A DNA stretch of 39,898 nt from SYIM01 sp041182885 (GTDB lineage: Bacteria > Pseudomonadota > Gammaproteobacteria > Burkholderiales > Burkholderiaceae_E), in contig JBMSQB010000038.1 in assembly GCA_049423065.1 (NCBI GenBank), positions 1 to 39,898 of the forward strand. Direction: 5' to 3'. The notes beneath the pieces were generated by a model. The model was not told the DNA's origin. It searched no databases and was given only the letters and a program-made list of their open reading frames with translations. How positions within the stretch are numbered: position 1 is the first letter of the stretch; every line of letters begins with the position of its first letter. The position numbers were made by a program, and so were the translations under genes. Positions 1 through 7,245 of the stretch are shown piece by piece.

Positions 1-30
1 CCTGATCGTTTCGAGACCCGTGATCTTCAT
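1..30 (-). CDS. 5' end of a gene running off the left edge; possibly mandelate racemase/muconate lactonizing enzyme family
   Basis: Only ten codons are in the window: ATG at 30-28, reading MKITGLETIR. A perfect AGGAGG ribosome binding site lies at 44-39 on the minus strand, 8 nt before the ATG, so this is a real start. It begins 57 bp after the dctP stop on the same strand and is probably the last visible gene of the TRAP operon. An opening of the type MKI-x-x-(I/L/V)-E-T-(I/L)-R is common in enolase-superfamily acid-sugar dehydratases and muconate lactonizing enzymes, which are often encoded beside TRAP transporters. That family call is inference from ten residues and the context. Confidence 0.4.
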   Translation of the reverse strand, partial: MKITGLETIR

Positions 31-87
31 GCGGATCGCCTCCTCTGCGCAGCCCCGAGCGCGCCTGCGCGGGCCCGGGACGCGGGC

Positions 88-1116
88 TTACTTGCGGATC
101 TGCGCGAGCGTGTCTTTCAGCCGGGTGATGGTTTCCTGGCCGATCGTGCCCTGGTGCTTGTCGTACACGGCCTGGACTTTCTCGAACATGCGCCGGTATT
201 CGGCCTGCGAGACTTCATTGATCTGCATGCCGCGCGACTTGAGCGCCGCGAGCGACTTCTCGGAGAGCGAGCGCGAGACCTTTCTCTGCTCATCGCGGCC
301 CTCGATCGCGCAGGCCGAGAGCGCGCCGCGCTCATCGTTCGAGAGCTTGTCCCAGAGCGGCTTGGAGTAGAGCACCATGAAGGGCGTGTAGGCGTGGCGG
401 GTGACCGACAGGAACTTCTGCACCTCGTAGAACTTGGAGGTGTCGATGGTGACGAACGGGTTTTCCTGACCGTCGATTGCGCGGGTTTCAAGCGCGGTGA
501 ACACCTCGCCAAAGGCCATGGGCACGGCGTTGGCGCCCAGCGTCCTGAAGGTGTCGAGGAAGATGTTGTTCTGCATGACGCGAACCTTCACGCCCTGCAG
601 GTCTTCCCACTTGCCCACCGGCCGGCGGGAGTTGGTGAGATTGCGAAAACCGTTTTCCCACCAGGCGAGGTTCACCAGATTGGCCGCCGGCATCTTGTCG
701 GAGATGAATTTGCCGAAAGCGCCATCGAGCACCTTGTCGGCTTCGGCCTCGTTCTGGAACAGGAAGGGCAGATCGAAGACGCCCAGCTCGGGCACGATAC
801 CCACCAGCGGCGACGAGGAGGTGATCACCATTTCCTGGGTCCCGGAACGCAGGGCCTGGGTCGCCTGCAGGTCGCCCCCGAGGGCACCGCCCCAGAACGC
901 CTGCAGCTTCATTTTGCCGCCCGATTTCTGCGTGACGCAGGCGGTCATCTTGGCCACGCCATTACCCACCGGGTGATCCTGGTTGACACCGTTCGAGACG
1001 CGGATGGTGCGCTCGGCAAACTGCGCCTGAGCGGGCAAGGCGAACGCTGCGCCCAGCGCAACCGTCAGGGCAGCAAGCGTTGGGCGAAGCAGGGCACGGT
1101 TGGAACGGGGAATCAT
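88..1116 (-). CDS. dctP: TRAP transporter solute-binding protein, DctP family
   Basis: 342-aa periplasmic binding protein of a tripartite ATP-independent periplasmic transporter; it captures an organic anion and hands it to the DctQM permease. The N-terminus has a basic start, a hydrophobic core and an AQA signal peptidase site near residue 31, followed by QFAERTIRVSNG. The DctP fold is supported by stretches such as the ENGFRNLTNSRRPV region and the later MAFGEVFTALETRAIDGQENP region, which includes the conserved substrate-site segment. The ATG at 1116 is preceded by AGGAGA. An in-frame extension into dctM is only an open shadow. It lies 65 bp after dctM in the same operon, so the binding protein is the distal transporter gene here. 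The substrate cannot be read from sequence; a sugar acid or dicarboxylate is likely. Confidence 0.93.
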   Translation of the reverse strand: MIPRSNRALLRPTLAALTVALGAAFALPAQAQFAERTIRVSNGVNQDHPVGNGVAKMTACVTQKSGGKMKLQAFWGGALGGDLQATQALRSGTQEMVITSSSPLVGIVPELGVFDLPFLFQNEAEADKVLDGAFGKFISDKMPAANLVNLAWWENGFRNLTNSRRPVGKWEDLQGVKVRVMQNNIFLDTFRTLGANAVPMAFGEVFTALETRAIDGQENPFVTIDTSKFYEVQKFLSVTRHAYTPFMVLYSKPLWDKLSNDERGALSACAIEGRDEQRKVSRSLSEKSLAALKSRGMQINEVSQAEYRRMFEKVQAVYDKHQGTIGQETITRLKDTLAQIRK

Positions 1117-1181
1117 TGTCTGTCTCCTGTTTTGAATGATGGGAACGAAAATCGGCAACCAGACTTTAACCCGTCGACGCG

Positions 1182-2465
1182 TCAGCGGCCACGCAGCCAT
1201 TTCAGCGGGACGGTCACCAGTTCGGGGAAAGCCACCAGCAGCAGCAATACCGTAATCTGGGCGATCAGGAAAGGGGCAACCCCGCGGATCACCGCGCCCA
1301 TCGGCATCCGGGCGACGCCGGCCACCACATTGAGCACAATGCCCACCGGAGGCGTGAGGAGCCCGATCGCGTTGTTCATGATGAAGAGCACGCCGAAGTA
1401 AACCGGGTCGATACCGGCGGACTTCACCACCGGCATCAGCACCGGGGTCAGGATCAGCACCGTGGGGGCGAAGTCGAGGGCGGTGCCCACCACCAGCACA
1501 AGCAGCATCATGATGAGCAGCAGCAGCTTCGGATGCTCGCGAAACGGCGCGAGCACACCGGCCAGTTCCGCCGGGATATTGGCCTGAGTGATGAGCCACG
1601 CCGACACCAGGGCCGAGGCCACCAGAAACATCACCACTGCTGTTGTCTTGGCGGCAATGAGCATCACCCGGTAGAGCTGCGAGAGCTTGAGCTCCCGATA
1701 GACGAAGAGCCCCACAAAGAGCGCGTAGACCGCTGCGAGCACCGCCGCCTCCGTGGGGGTCACCACGCCGAACTTGATGCCCCCAAGGATGATGACGGGC
1801 ATTGCGAGCGCCCAGATGCCATCGAGCGCCGCGCGCAGACGCTCGCCCCAGGAAGCCTTCGGAAACACCGCCACCTGTTCGCGCCGCACAACCCAGGCCC
1901 AGGCGATCACCAGCGAGAGCCCCATCAGGAGGCCAGGAAAGATCCCGCCCAGAAAGAGCTGTGTGATCGAAACGTTGGCCGCAACCCCAAAAATGATGAA
2001 GCCGATGGAGGGTGGAATGACCGGTGCGATCACGCCCCCGGCTGCGATCAGCCCCGCCGAGCGTGGCAGGTTGTAGCCGGCCTCCCGCATCATGGGGATG
2101 AGGATGGAGGCGAGCGCTGCGGTATCGGCTGCGGCCGAGCCCGAGAGCGATGCCATCACCACTGCGGCAAAGATCGCCACATAGCCGAGCCCGCCGTGCA
2201 CATGGCCAACCATGGTGACAGCCACGCGAACGATGCGCCGCGACAGCCCGCCCGCATTCATCAGCTCGCCCGCCAGCAGGAAAAACGGCACGGCGAGCAG
2301 CTGAAAGTTGTCGGCGCCGATGATCAGGTTTTGCGCCACGATCTGGCTGTCGAATCGATCCAGATGCAGCATGAGGGCCAGCGCACAGACGATGAGCGCA
2401 AACGCCACCGGCATGCCGATTGCCATGGCTCCCAGGAGCGATACGAGAAACACCGCGACCGTCAT
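1182..2465 (-). CDS. dctM: TRAP transporter large permease subunit, DctM
   Basis: 427-aa inner-membrane protein, the usual length for DctM, with about a dozen hydrophobic segments. It forms the sodium-coupled transport channel with DctQ. Family signatures include the N-terminal VAFALIVCALALMLHLD and LAVPFFLLAGELMNAGGLS segments, the SGSAAADTAALASILIPMM block and the LLTPPVGIVLNVVAGVARM loop. The ATG at 2465 overlaps the dctQ stop by four bases (ATGA, 2465-2462), so the two permease subunits are translationally coupled. Confidence 0.95.
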   Translation of the reverse strand: MTVAVFLVSLLGAMAIGMPVAFALIVCALALMLHLDRFDSQIVAQNLIIGADNFQLLAVPFFLLAGELMNAGGLSRRIVRVAVTMVGHVHGGLGYVAIFAAVVMASLSGSAAADTAALASILIPMMREAGYNLPRSAGLIAAGGVIAPVIPPSIGFIIFGVAANVSITQLFLGGIFPGLLMGLSLVIAWAWVVRREQVAVFPKASWGERLRAALDGIWALAMPVIILGGIKFGVVTPTEAAVLAAVYALFVGLFVYRELKLSQLYRVMLIAAKTTAVVMFLVASALVSAWLITQANIPAELAGVLAPFREHPKLLLLIMMLLVLVVGTALDFAPTVLILTPVLMPVVKSAGIDPVYFGVLFIMNNAIGLLTPPVGIVLNVVAGVARMPMGAVIRGVAPFLIAQITVLLLLVAFPELVTVPLKWLRGR

Positions 2466-3013
2466 TCGAGATGCCTCTTGAGCGAAGCCGCATCACCGGA
2501 GTCGAGTTCACCCGCGAATTCGGCCAGCTCGCGCTCGCCGAGCCGCCCGGTGAGCGCTCGCCACAGCCGTGCGAGCGTGAGAACCGCGATCCCGCCACTG
2601 GTGAAAAAGCCGATGCCGTAAATCCAGAGCATCGAGATGCCGGTGATCGGGGCGATGTTGGAGGCGTTGAGCGGCGCCTGCCGCCAGGTGCCCCAGAAAA
2701 AAACCCCGCAACACACCAGCACCAGTGCGTCCGACACGATCATGCAGAGCCTGCGACCGGCGGGCCCGAAGCGGACAACCAGTGTCTCCACACCCATGTG
2801 CGCGTTCTCGCGCGCGACCACCACGGCTCCCACAAAGGTGAGCCAGACAAACAGAAACCGCGACAGTTCCTCGGAAAGCGCGATCCCCGAGTCGAAGGCG
2901 TAGCGCAGCACGACATTGCCAAACACCATCACCACCATGGCTGCGAGGCAGACCACGATGAACACTTCACACGCTCGAAACAGGGAATCGATCAGCCGTA
3001 GACGCACGTCCAT
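2462..3013 (-). CDS. dctQ: TRAP transporter small permease subunit, DctQ
   Basis: 183-aa inner-membrane protein with four hydrophobic segments, typical of DctQ, which pairs with DctM. Recognisable pieces are the first helix (VFIVVCLAAMVVMVFGNVVL) followed by the RYAFDSG and LSEELSRFLFVWLTFVGAVV motifs. The ATG at 3013 (MDVRLRLIDSLF) is chosen. Open sequence upstream would add an arginine/proline-rich stretch that overlaps the EamA gene and has no DctQ similarity. It follows the EamA stop by 37 bp and overlaps dctM by ATGA. Confidence 0.93.
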   Translation of the reverse strand: MDVRLRLIDSLFRACEVFIVVCLAAMVVMVFGNVVLRYAFDSGIALSEELSRFLFVWLTFVGAVVVARENAHMGVETLVVRFGPAGRRLCMIVSDALVLVCCGVFFWGTWRQAPLNASNIAPITGISMLWIYGIGFFTSGGIAVLTLARLWRALTGRLGERELAEFAGELDSGDAASLKRHLE

Positions 3014-3050
3014 CGCCCGAAACCGCGGAGCCGCGATGCTACACCGCCCA

Positions 3051-3986
3051 TCAGGCGGCAGTCGACCGGGCCTCGCGGCGGGCGATCCAGGCGGTGGCCG
3101 CCACAATGATGGCGCCGCCCGCGAGCGCATGCACACCGGGCCACTCGCCAAAGAGCAGCAGGCCATAGACGCCCGCCCAGACCATGTCGAGAAACCGCAC
3201 GGGTTGCATCGCCGACACATTGGCAAGCGTGAAGGCACGTGTCATGCAGTAGTGGCCGATCGACCCCAGCACGCCGCAGGCGGCAAGCAGCAACCAGTGG
3301 CGAAGCGTGGGGGCCTGCCAGACGGCGATCGCAAAAGGCATCGACAGCACCGATACCGTGAGCCCTTGCCAGACCACGATGGTGGCCGGTCGCTCAAATC
3401 GGGTGAGCGACTTGGTGATGAGCGCCGAGGCGGCAAAGAGCGGCGACGAGCAAAGCATCACCATCGACCAGAAGAGGCTTCCGGTCCCCAGCGTCCAGTG
3501 CGGTGCGATCACCACCAGCATGCCGACGAACCCGACCAGCGCCGCGGCCCAGCGTTCGAGGCTCACACGCTCACGAAGCAGGAGCGCTGCGCCCAGCATG
3601 ACCCAGATTGGCGTGGTGAATCCCAGTGCTGTCGCATCCGAGAGCGGCAGGTGCGGCAAGGCAATGAAAAACAGCGATAGCGCGCCGGTGTGTGCGATGC
3701 CGCGCCAGACCTGACCGGCAAGCGACTGCGGTCGCCAGACAGCAAGGCCTCCCGCTGCCACCGCCGGCAAGATGACTGGCAGCATCGCCGCGAGCCCGAA
3801 GATCGAACGCAGGAATTGCGCCTGCATGGGATCCAGGTCGACCGACACCGCTTTCATGAGCGAATTGAGTCCACAGATCGCCGCGCCGCTCGCCATCATC
3901 CAGAGAAAGGCCTGAAGGGTTGGACGGGGAGCGGGTGGCAGTTCGGCGGGCCCGGATTGCGGCGCTGGCGGTTTCATCGCGCCCAT
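3051..3986 (-). CDS. EamA/DMT-superfamily permease heading the TRAP operon
   Basis: About 311-aa membrane protein with ten predicted helices in two EamA repeats, a drug/metabolite transporter family member (RhaT/YdcZ-like group). It begins FLWMMASGAAICGLNSLMK after a short proline-rich cytoplasmic N-terminus. The second repeat has the characteristic GSIGHYCMTRAFTLANVSAMQP and FLDMVWAGVYGLLLFGEWPG segments. Start choice is between ATG 3986 (MGAMKPP) and ATG 3977 (MKPPAP); neither has a strong Shine-Dalgarno. It is the first gene of the minus-strand run, 37 bp before dctQ and divergent from the MBL gene at 4059. The substrate is unknown; family members move amino acids, nucleosides or metabolites, usually outward. 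Confidence 0.85.
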   Translation of the reverse strand: MGAMKPPAPQSGPAELPPAPRPTLQAFLWMMASGAAICGLNSLMKAVSVDLDPMQAQFLRSIFGLAAMLPVILPAVAAGGLAVWRPQSLAGQVWRGIAHTGALSLFFIALPHLPLSDATALGFTTPIWVMLGAALLLRERVSLERWAAALVGFVGMLVVIAPHWTLGTGSLFWSMVMLCSSPLFAASALITKSLTRFERPATIVVWQGLTVSVLSMPFAIAVWQAPTLRHWLLLAACGVLGSIGHYCMTRAFTLANVSAMQPVRFLDMVWAGVYGLLLFGEWPGVHALAGGAIIVAATAWIARREARSTAA

Positions 3987-4058
3987 GATGCCAGCCCGGG
4001 GCCAACGGTCGCTATCATCCGCAGCAAAATCAGTTCTCAATCGGAGAAGAGACCCGTG

Positions 4059-4994
4059 ATGCAACAGTCGATCAGACTCGGCCCGGTCACCGTCTGGCCC
4101 GGGCAGTCGGCGGGAAAGTATCCCGACGGCAATCAGGTGATCGTTCGTGGCCGCGATTCGATCGCGGTGTTCGACACGCCGCTCGTCTCCCGAACGCTTC
4201 CAGCGGAGTCCGGCTTTGCCAGCGCCGACCTCGTCATCCTGGGCCATGTCCACGAGGATCATATGGCGGGGCTGGGCGCGCTCCGGCATGTGCCGCTCCA
4301 TGTGCACCGGGGCGACCTCGAGGCCGCGCGCAGCTGGGACGGACTCGCGACCCACTATGGCTACTCTCGCGCGATACTCGACCCGCTGCATGACAAGATC
4401 GTGCGCGAGTTCCACTACACGCCGCGGCCCGATGCACTGGGTTATGACGACGGCGCAGTCTGGGATCTGGGGGGCGTGCAAGTGCGTGCCATACACATGC
4501 CTGGCCACACCTCGGGACACTGCGTGCTCCTGGTCGAGCCGCACGGGATCGCCTTCATCGGCGATATCGATCTCTCTGGCTTCGGGCCCTATTATGGCGA
4601 CGCCACCTCCAGCCTTGAGGCCTTTCGCGTCACGCTGGCGCGCATCGCAGACCTGCCCGCTTCATGCTGGATCACCTCGCATCACAAGGGCGTGATCCGC
4701 GAGCGCGCCGAATTCCTGCAACTCCTCGGGGCGTTTGCCGATCGCCTGGAAGTGCGCGAGGCGCGGTTGCTGTCCTTGCTTGACACCGGACCGCAGACGC
4801 TCGCGCAGCTTGCGCAGTCGCGTGTGGTGTATCGGCCAGACGCCGCGGAACTCTGGATCGATGCAGCCGAGGAGCGCAGCATCGGGCAGCACCTCGATGA
4901 GCTGATACAGTCCGGGCGGGTGAGACAGGATGGAGACCGCTTCATGCTGAACCCGAGCGGTCACCTCGACAGCCAGCGGCCATCACCCGGTTGA
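4059..4994 (+). CDS. MBL-fold metallo-hydrolase
   Basis: 311-aa metallo-beta-lactamase-fold protein. The dinuclear metal signature is intact: H63-V-H65-E-D67-H68, H150 in HMPGHTSGH, D169 in GDIDLSG, and H208/H209 near ITSHHK. The C-terminal 100 residues look helical (LLDTGPQTLAQLAQ, DELIQSGRV) and resemble the winged-helix cap of glyoxalase II-like/LACTB2-like hydrolases. The ATG at 4059 is preceded by GGAGAAGAG; open sequence upstream is antisense to the EamA gene. It has no signal peptide and is probably cytoplasmic. It lies 76 bp before the exported amidohydrolase on the same strand. The substrate is not predictable; thioesters, lactones and phosphoesters are all possible. Confidence 0.88.
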   Translation: MQQSIRLGPVTVWPGQSAGKYPDGNQVIVRGRDSIAVFDTPLVSRTLPAESGFASADLVILGHVHEDHMAGLGALRHVPLHVHRGDLEAARSWDGLATHYGYSRAILDPLHDKIVREFHYTPRPDALGYDDGAVWDLGGVQVRAIHMPGHTSGHCVLLVEPHGIAFIGDIDLSGFGPYYGDATSSLEAFRVTLARIADLPASCWITSHHKGVIRERAEFLQLLGAFADRLEVREARLLSLLDTGPQTLAQLAQSRVVYRPDAAELWIDAAEERSIGQHLDELIQSGRVRQDGDRFMLNPSGHLDSQRPSPG

Positions 4995-5070
4995 GCGCGT
5001 TTTGCACCTGATGGTGACTGCGGCCGATCAGCGCAACTGCAAATTCGGCACGCCTGATACGGAGCGACTC

Positions 5071-6711
5071 ATGAAATGTTTACCGTTACATCCTGCAGGA
5101 CTGGGAAATCCTCGGCACGCAAGCGGCAGCAGGGGCGCGGGGCGAAGGGCGAACCGGCTCCGCGCCTGGCTCACCGCGGGGCTCATGCTGTGCTCAGGCC
5201 TCACGCCTGCGCTCGCGCAAACGCAGCCTGCGAATGTGGAGTACGACGTTGTGCTGCTCCAGGGTCGGGTCCTTGACCCCGAGTCTGGACTGGACGCCGT
5301 GCGCAATATCGGTATCAACGGCGGCCGGATCGCCATCGTGACCGAGGCGCCGCTGCGTGGTCGCAAGCAGATCGACGCAAGCGCAATGGTGGTGGGCCCT
5401 GGCTTCATCGACCTCCACTCTCATGCGATCAATGTGCCGTCAAACTGGATGCAGGCGTTTGACGGGGTCACCACCGCGCTCGAACTCGAGGCAGGCTCGC
5501 TACCGATCGCCCGGGCCTACGAGCGCTCGGCCGCCGCACGGCTGCCGCTTCATTATGGCTTCAGCGTGTCGTGGGCCATGGCCCGGCTTCAGGTGGCCGA
5601 TGGGATACAGGCCACCGCAAACTACGAAGAAGCCACCCGCCAGTTCGGCAGACCCAACTGGTCGCAGCTGCTGAAGCCCGGGCAGTCTGCCCAGGTGGTT
5701 GAACTCATGGAGCGCGGGCTGCGTGAAGGCGGACTGGGTATCGGTCTGGTCCCCGGCTATGCGCCCAGTTCCAACCGCGAGGAATATCTCGCGGCGGGAT
5801 CGCTGGCGGCAAGGTTCGGCGTCCCCACTTTCACCCATCTGCGCTACAAGAACGATTTCGAGCCGCAGGGCGTGATGGAGGCGGTGCTCGAATTGCTGGG
5901 CGTGGCTGCGGCCACCGGCGCGCACATGCATCTTTGTCATGTCAACAGCACGGCGTTGCGCAAAGTGGGGCTCGCCCTGTCGGCGCTCGACAACGCCCAG
6001 AAAAGCCGCATCAGGGTCACCACCGAAGCCTATCCCTGGGGTGCGGGATCCACCGTCATCGGCGCGCCCTTCCTGCGCCCGGAGTCGCTTGAGCAACTGG
6101 GCGTCGCCTCCTCGGCAATCACCTACCTCAAGACCGGCGAGCGACCCGCCACCCCGGAGCGGCTGGCCCAGATCCAGCGCGACGATCCGGGCGGTCTGGC
6201 GGTGGTGCACTACCTCGACGAGTCCAAACCCGAGGAAATGAAGTTCATTGATGAGGCGGTGCTGTTTCGCGACGTGATGATCGCAAGCGACGCGCAGCCC
6301 TTCACCGTCGGCGGCCGACACGTCACCACCGAAACCTGGCCCATCGACCCCAGCGCATATTCGCACCCGCGTTCGGTCGCCACGTTCATGCGGGTGCTCG
6401 AACTGTATGTAAAGGGGCAACAGTCGATGCCGCTGATCGACCTCTTCAGGCGTGGCTCGCTGCTGCCGGCCAATCTGGTGGCCACCGCGGCCGCCGAGGC
6501 TCGCCTGAAAGGGCGTATTCAGCCGGGTATGGACGCCGACATCGTAGTGATCGACCTGGCGCAGGCCGCCGCGCGCGCGAGCTATCTGGACCCCCGTCAA
6601 CCCTCCACAGGCGTGCGGCACCTGCTGGTCGCCGGGCAATTCGTGATTGAAAACGGCAATCTCAACCGGGAGGCAAGGCCGGGTCGCCCGATCCGGGCGC
6701 CGATTCGCTGA
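5071..6711 (+). CDS. exported amidohydrolase, N-acyl-D-amino-acid deacylase/dihydroorotase-like
   Basis: 546-aa amidohydrolase-superfamily protein. The N-terminus (RRANRLRAWLTAGLMLCSG..ALAQT) reads as a Sec signal peptide with cleavage near residue 49, so it is probably periplasmic. Metal motif: H116-S-H118 in GFIDLHSHAI, a later MHLCHVNS histidine pair, and an Asp in ASDAQPF near the C-terminal end of the barrel. The closing segment KGRIQPGMDADIVVID is the usual end of this family's beta-sandwich. Where D-aminoacylases carry a metal-bridging Cys after GVTT, this protein reads GVTTALELEAG, offering a Glu instead. ATG 5071 has GGAGCG just upstream; ATG 5011 or TTG 5002 would only lengthen the tail before the signal peptide. 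The substrate is unknown. Confidence 0.85.
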   Translation: MKCLPLHPAGLGNPRHASGSRGAGRRANRLRAWLTAGLMLCSGLTPALAQTQPANVEYDVVLLQGRVLDPESGLDAVRNIGINGGRIAIVTEAPLRGRKQIDASAMVVGPGFIDLHSHAINVPSNWMQAFDGVTTALELEAGSLPIARAYERSAAARLPLHYGFSVSWAMARLQVADGIQATANYEEATRQFGRPNWSQLLKPGQSAQVVELMERGLREGGLGIGLVPGYAPSSNREEYLAAGSLAARFGVPTFTHLRYKNDFEPQGVMEAVLELLGVAAATGAHMHLCHVNSTALRKVGLALSALDNAQKSRIRVTTEAYPWGAGSTVIGAPFLRPESLEQLGVASSAITYLKTGERPATPERLAQIQRDDPGGLAVVHYLDESKPEEMKFIDEAVLFRDVMIASDAQPFTVGGRHVTTETWPIDPSAYSHPRSVATFMRVLELYVKGQQSMPLIDLFRRGSLLPANLVATAAAEARLKGRIQPGMDADIVVIDLAQAAARASYLDPRQPSTGVRHLLVAGQFVIENGNLNREARPGRPIRAPIR

Positions 6712-6790
6712 CCGCCCGCCCCATCATGGGGTTGGTGGCGCCCAGGTGCGGCACTGCCTGTGACGTCGGCTTCCCCGCCCGGGTCGCCTT

Positions 6791-6825
6791 CAAAAAAAAG
6801 ACCTGTGGCGACTGATCGCCACAGG
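6791..6825 (-). terminator. intrinsic terminator of the small gene at 6876-7121
   Basis: Perfect inverted repeat: arms CCTGTGGCGA (6802-6811) and TCGCCACAGG (6816-6825) around a CTGA loop. On the minus strand it is followed by eight T residues (6799-6792). Ten base pairs plus a U-tract is a textbook Rho-independent terminator, placed 50 bp after the stop of the minus-strand small gene. The rest of 6712-6875 has no gene I can support. Confidence 0.9.
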
Positions 6826-6875
6826 CCGAACCACCATTGTGGAGGTGGAGGAGACAGCGGTACGGGCGGAGCGCC

Positions 6876-7121
6876 TCAGCGAACGTCGTCTGACGTCATG
6901 CGCTGGGCGGCCGCCTGAATTTCGGCGCGCACGCGAGGATCCTGGAGCGCGATTGCTTCGACCCGGGCAAGGGCCCAGGCTTCGTAAGCACTCGCGAGGC
7001 GCGACCAGCCCTGCCAGCCACGAACGGCTGCAACCGTACGGGCAGTGATATCGGCGGCTGCGTCGTAGGAGCGGCCAAGCCGCTCGAGTCCGGGGTGAGT
7101 CAGGGAATATTGCACGGCCAT
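6876..7121 (-). CDS. small protein of unknown function (81 aa)
   Basis: I do not recognise this protein. It begins MAVQYSLTHPGLERLG and ends AAQRMTSDDVR. It is soluble, mostly helical and Ala/Arg-rich, with four tryptophans clustered in the middle (WQGW, then W in SAYEAWAL) and no cysteine, signal peptide or membrane segment. Expression is supported by AAAGGA before the ATG at 7121 and a strong intrinsic terminator downstream (6791-6825). It is divergent from the lysR-type gene, sharing a 124-bp AT-rich control region, so that regulator may control it. Upstream in-frame sequence up to 7364 is antisense to lysR and is not used. Confidence 0.7.
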   Translation of the reverse strand: MAVQYSLTHPGLERLGRSYDAAADITARTVAAVRGWQGWSRLASAYEAWALARVEAIALQDPRVRAEIQAAAQRMTSDDVR

Positions 7122-7165
7122 GATGGAGATCCTTTCAGGTTCGAGGCAGGAGGAGTTTTTTTGTG

Positions 7166-7193
7166 TTGAACGGATTGTGGGGCTGGTTAAAAC
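7166..7193 (+). promoter_or_regulatory. putative sigma-70 promoter of the lysR-type gene
   Basis: TTGAAC at 7166-7171, a 16-nt spacer and TAAAAC at 7188-7193, lying in an AT-rich stretch 53 bp before the lysR start. The match is moderate. A minus-strand promoter for the small divergent gene is also possible in the same segment (TTGGAA and CACAAT, 18-nt spacer). Confidence 0.3.
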
Positions 7194-7213
7194 ATATTTC
7201 CAATTGATGTTTA

Positions 7214-7228
7214 TGATGTTTACCATCA
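7214..7228. promoter_or_regulatory. candidate LysR-type operator palindrome
   Basis: TGATG-TTTAC-CATCA is a 15-bp dyad with 5-bp arms, the size and form of LysR-family recognition boxes. It partly overlaps a direct repeat, GATGTTTA at 7206-7213 and 7215-7222. It lies between the divergent small gene and lysR, 17 bp before the lysR start codon. Function is inferred from position and symmetry only. Confidence 0.35.
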
Positions 7229-7245
7229 CATTGAGAAATGTTTGT

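Noticed and set aside
1116..2598. Very long minus-strand frame joining the dctP frame to sequence opposite dctM's frame
   Set aside because: It is an alternative reading of dctM and dctQ in another frame; the composition (Gly/Arg/His-rich) is typical of GC-rich shadows, and dctP has its own signal peptide and ribosome site at 1116.
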